The position numbers and the translations under genes were made by a program. 64,000 bases of DNA from Belliella filtrata (lineage in GTDB: Bacteria > Bacteroidota > Bacteroidia > Cytophagales > Cyclobacteriaceae): positions 1-64,000 of the forward strand of contig NZ_JAKZGP010000013.1 of the NCBI RefSeq assembly GCF_022549775.1, given 5' to 3'. Positions within the stretch are counted from its first letter, which is position 1. Each line of letters opens with the position of its first letter. Positions 61,783 to 64,000 of the stretch are shown here, one piece after another. Under the pieces are notes generated by a model. The model saw only the letters and a list, made by a program, of their open reading frames with translations, did not search any database and was not told the origin of the DNA.

Positions 61783-63102
61783 ATGGATACATTAATCATG
61801 GTAGGACAACTTTTGTTGGGTCTATCAATTTTAGTTGGATTGCACGAGTTAGGGCACTTGCTTACGGCAAAGATGTTTGGCATGAGGGTCGAAAAGTTTT
61901 CTATTGGTTTCCCTCCCAAAATCATCGGTTTTCAATGGGGTGAGACAGAATACTCTATAGGCGCTATACCTCTTGGGGGCTTTGTAAAAATCTCAGGAAT
62001 GGTTGATGAGTCTATGGACACTGAACAATTGGCTTCAGAACCACAACCATGGGAATTTAGAGCAAAACCAGCTTGGCAGCGTTTGATTGTGATGCTTGGT
62101 GGTATCATCGTCAATGTGATCACTGGTATATTGATATTTGTAGTGCTTGTATACCAAAAAGGTGAGACTTACTACTCACAAGAGCAAGTTATTGAACATG
62201 GTATAGTGGCTTATGATATTGGAAAGCAAATTGGATTTCAAGATGGTGATAAGGTATTAGATATCAATGGGCAACCTTACAGAAGTTTAGGAGACCTAAG
62301 TAGCGGAGAAGCACTTCTTAGCACAGATGGTTACTACACTGTAGAGAGAGATGGAGAGATCATCAGGATAGATATTCCAAGAGGTTTTATCAATTCATTC
62401 TCCAATGAAGAAAGCTTGTCTAAGTTCATCAACATCAGAATGCCTTTTGAAATAGTCGATGTTACTCAAGGTGGTGAGGCTGCTGCCGCTGGCATTGAAA
62501 AAGGTGACAAAATTGTCTCCATCAATGGCAATGAGATAACCTACTTCAATGAGTTGCAAAGCAATTTGGCTAAAAATGCTGGTGAAGAAGCAACAGTAAA
62601 AATCCAGAGAAATAATACAGAGATAGAAAAAACACTAGCTGTCAACGAAGACGGTATCATAGGGATTCAGCTAGCTCCATTGCTAGACCCAGTGACCAAC
62701 CGATACGGTATTAGTGAATCAATCGTAAAAGGAACAGAGCGAGCATTTGGAGTAGTAATCATAAATGCTAAAGCTTTAGGTAGAATGTTTACAGGTGAAG
62801 TATCCACCAAAAATGTCTCCGGACCGATAGGAATGGCTAAAATTTATGGCAATCAATGGGATTGGACAAAATTTTGGAGTATTACAGGTCTGATTTCTAT
62901 GATACTTGCTTTTATGAACCTCTTACCTATTCCAGCCTTGGATGGTGGGCATGTAGTATTTTTACTATATGAAATGATTTCTGGCAAAACCCCTTCCGAA
63001 AAATTCTTAGAGAATGCACAAAAAGTAGGGATGGTTATGCTTCTAGCACTTATGGTATTCGCAATTGGAAATGATATTTTGAAGCTGTTCACTGGAGGGT
63101 GA
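61783..63102 (+). CDS. rseP: RseP site-2 intramembrane metalloprotease
   Basis: A 439-aa inner-membrane zinc protease that cleaves anti-sigma factors and leftover signal peptides inside the membrane. The active site HELGH (21-25) lies in the first helix, and the third ligand Asp is in NLLPIPALDGGH near the C-terminus. Two PDZ domains (about 135-205 and 220-290) sit between helices, as in E. coli RseP. Since FecR-type anti-sigma factors are processed by RseP in other bacteria, it may serve the two sigma/FecR systems in this window. Co-transcribed with dxr. Confidence 0.95.
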   Translation: MDTLIMVGQLLLGLSILVGLHELGHLLTAKMFGMRVEKFSIGFPPKIIGFQWGETEYSIGAIPLGGFVKISGMVDESMDTEQLASEPQPWEFRAKPAWQRLIVMLGGIIVNVITGILIFVVLVYQKGETYYSQEQVIEHGIVAYDIGKQIGFQDGDKVLDINGQPYRSLGDLSSGEALLSTDGYYTVERDGEIIRIDIPRGFINSFSNEESLSKFINIRMPFEIVDVTQGGEAAAAGIEKGDKIVSINGNEITYFNELQSNLAKNAGEEATVKIQRNNTEIEKTLAVNEDGIIGIQLAPLLDPVTNRYGISESIVKGTERAFGVVIINAKALGRMFTGEVSTKNVSGPIGMAKIYGNQWDWTKFWSITGLISMILAFMNLLPIPALDGGHVVFLLYEMISGKTPSEKFLENAQKVGMVMLLALMVFAIGNDILKLFTGG

Positions 63103-63163
63103 CCTCCAACAATCTGACAATATGCCAACAAAATAAGCTTGGCATAAGCATTGAATTATTAAC

Positions 63164-63195
63164 AAGAACCTTCTAAATTGAAGGTTCTTTCTTAT
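63164..63195 (+). terminator. Terminator of dxr-rseP
   Basis: AAGAACCTTC (63164-63173) pairs perfectly with GAAGGTTCTT (63180-63189) and is followed by T-rich sequence. A second hairpin, TATGCCAA (63121-63128) with TTGGCATA (63139-63146), stands just before it. Confidence 0.85.
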
Positions 63196-63210
63196 TATAC
63201 CTTATTAACA

Positions 63211-63227
63211 TGACAGCCTATCTGTCA
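63211..63227. promoter_or_regulatory. Inverted repeat directly upstream of lon
   Basis: TGACAG-CCTAT-CTGTCA is a perfect 6-bp inverted repeat with a 5-nt centre, 11 bp before the lon ATG. It has no terminator tail. As lon is a stress gene, a repressor or activator site is plausible. Confidence 0.4.
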
Positions 63228-63238
63228 TATTGTCCTTT

Positions 63239-64000
63239 ATGAACAATTTTGAAAATAAATTATATCAATCACTTATGGTCGGAGAATTTGCTAGCGAAGG
63301 TGAACTCATACAGTTAATCACTGATGACGAAGCTGATGATGCCAACCAGCAGGAGAATTTACCAGATCAAATACCAATATTATCTGTTAGAAACACGGTT
63401 TTGTTCCCTGGTGTGGTAATTCCTATCACTGTAGGAAGACAGCGATCTATCAAACTTGTCAAAAAAGCCCAACGCGGTAATAAATATATCGGAGTATGTG
63501 CTCAGATAAACCCAAACAATGATGATCCTGCATGGGAAGACATCTATCATGTGGGTACTTTGGCCAAAATCATAAAAATGATCGTATTGCCAGATGGAAA
63601 TACTACGATCATCATTCAGGGTAAGAAACGATTCCAAATCACAGAGACTGTGACCGATGATCCGTACTTCCTGGCAAAGGTTTCTTACATGGATGAAAGC
63701 TTCCCCAAAAACAATAAAAAAATTGAGGCGCTTGAAGAATCTCTTAAAGAAGCGGCTGCCAAAATTTTACATTTAAATCCGGAGATCCCCCAAGAAGCTC
63801 AAGTAGCACTTGACAATATAGATAACACTCCTTTTCTGACTCATTTTCTTTCTTCCAATATCAATGCATCTGTTGAGTCTAAGCAAAGGCTTTTGGAAAT
63901 CAATGATGGGGTAGAAAGAGCTACTTTACTTTTGGAGTTCATGATGAAAGACATTCAAATGTTGGAAATCAAAAGTGAAATTCAGAAAAAAGTCCATACT
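63239..64000 (+). CDS. lon: ATP-dependent protease Lon, N-terminal part (cut by window edge)
   Basis: The frame opens at ATG 63239 and stays open to the window end (254 codons). After an acidic N-terminal extension typical of Bacteroidota, residues 46 onward (IPILSVRNTVLFPGVVIPITVGR) are the Lon substrate-binding (LAN) domain, continuing through IGVCAQI, VGTLAKIIK and IIIQGKKRFQI, and then the helical part. The AAA+ and Ser-Lys protease domains lie beyond the window. It degrades damaged and regulatory proteins in the cytoplasm. Preceded by an inverted repeat and by the dxr-rseP terminator. Confidence 0.95.
   Translation, partial: MNNFENKLYQSLMVGEFASEGELIQLITDDEADDANQQENLPDQIPILSVRNTVLFPGVVIPITVGRQRSIKLVKKAQRGNKYIGVCAQINPNNDDPAWEDIYHVGTLAKIIKMIVLPDGNTTIIIQGKKRFQITETVTDDPYFLAKVSYMDESFPKNNKKIEALEESLKEAAAKILHLNPEIPQEAQVALDNIDNTPFLTHFLSSNINASVESKQRLLEINDGVERATLLLEFMMKDIQMLEIKSEIQKKVHT

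Overview
The window looks like a chromosomal segment of a Bacteroidota bacterium of the class Cytophagia, probably family Cyclobacteriaceae. This is inferred from AT-rich DNA, two complete sigma / FecR / SusC / SusD loci, a gliding-motility (type IX secretion) C-terminal domain, a succinate dehydrogenase with a single membrane subunit, scarce Shine-Dalgarno sites, and TTTG-N19-TAnnTTTG promoters. Species cannot be told from sequence reading alone.

Layout. (1) 1-1880 is a gene-poor, very AT-rich accessory end lying on the 3' side of a tRNA-Ser(GGA) gene. It holds a truncated reading frame at the window edge, a short remnant resembling a phage terminase small subunit, phased direct repeats, a 16-bp palindrome, and a 172-aa protein with an HTH-like tail. 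It reads as the worn end of an element integrated at the tRNA. (2) 2.1-9.1 kb holds asparaginase and TatD, a five-gene cluster with two membrane GT2 glycosyltransferases, a NodB deacetylase and an RsbU/SpoIIE phosphatase (exopolysaccharide-like), then ruvC. (3) 9.1-16.6 kb is locus 1: sigma factor, FecR, STN-type SusC, SusD and a secreted purple-acid-type phosphatase. (4) 16.8-35.4 kb is locus 2, a large polysaccharide utilization locus: sigma, FecR, SusC, SusD, a BNR_4 beta-propeller (likely polysaccharide lyase), a PQQ-type sugar dehydrogenase fused to cytochrome c, an Nramp-like transporter without the metal-binding motif, an SDR without its catalytic lysine, a DapA/NAL-type aldolase, a secreted propeller and a GH88 unsaturated glucuronyl hydrolase. 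A DUF6807 lipoprotein is divergent. (5) 35.4-40 kb holds an HPP membrane protein, an outer-membrane barrel, a PLP racemase, GNAT and a sodium:solute symporter. (6) 40.2-43.7 kb is sdhCAB. (7) 43.9-64 kb is mostly housekeeping: a gliding-type surface protein, DCC-family protein, carbonic anhydrase, fabD, folK, sppA, flavin reductase, cystathionine beta-synthase, an ABC exporter, an LVIVD lipoprotein, HtrA protease, dxr, rseP and the start of lon.

How it works together. Locus 2 suggests extracellular cleavage of a uronic-acid-containing glycan by the propeller lyase, SusCD uptake, removal of the unsaturated uronyl residue by GH88, and oxidation/aldol cleavage of an unusual sugar acid. No ordinary sugar permease is present, so the motif-less Nramp-like protein is the only candidate inner-membrane importer. 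Both SusC proteins carry the STN signalling domain and sit behind FecR/sigma genes, indicating cell-surface signalling. The most striking regulatory signal is on the strand opposite locus 2: a textbook T-tailed terminator (31790-31823) lies between fecR and susC, with a promoter-like element at the susC start codon, where no sense gene can account for it. This fits a DonS-like cis-antisense RNA. A weaker copy of the arrangement exists at locus 1. A 263-bp MITE-like element with terminal inverted repeats and a TTA duplication sits between fecR and sigma of locus 2.
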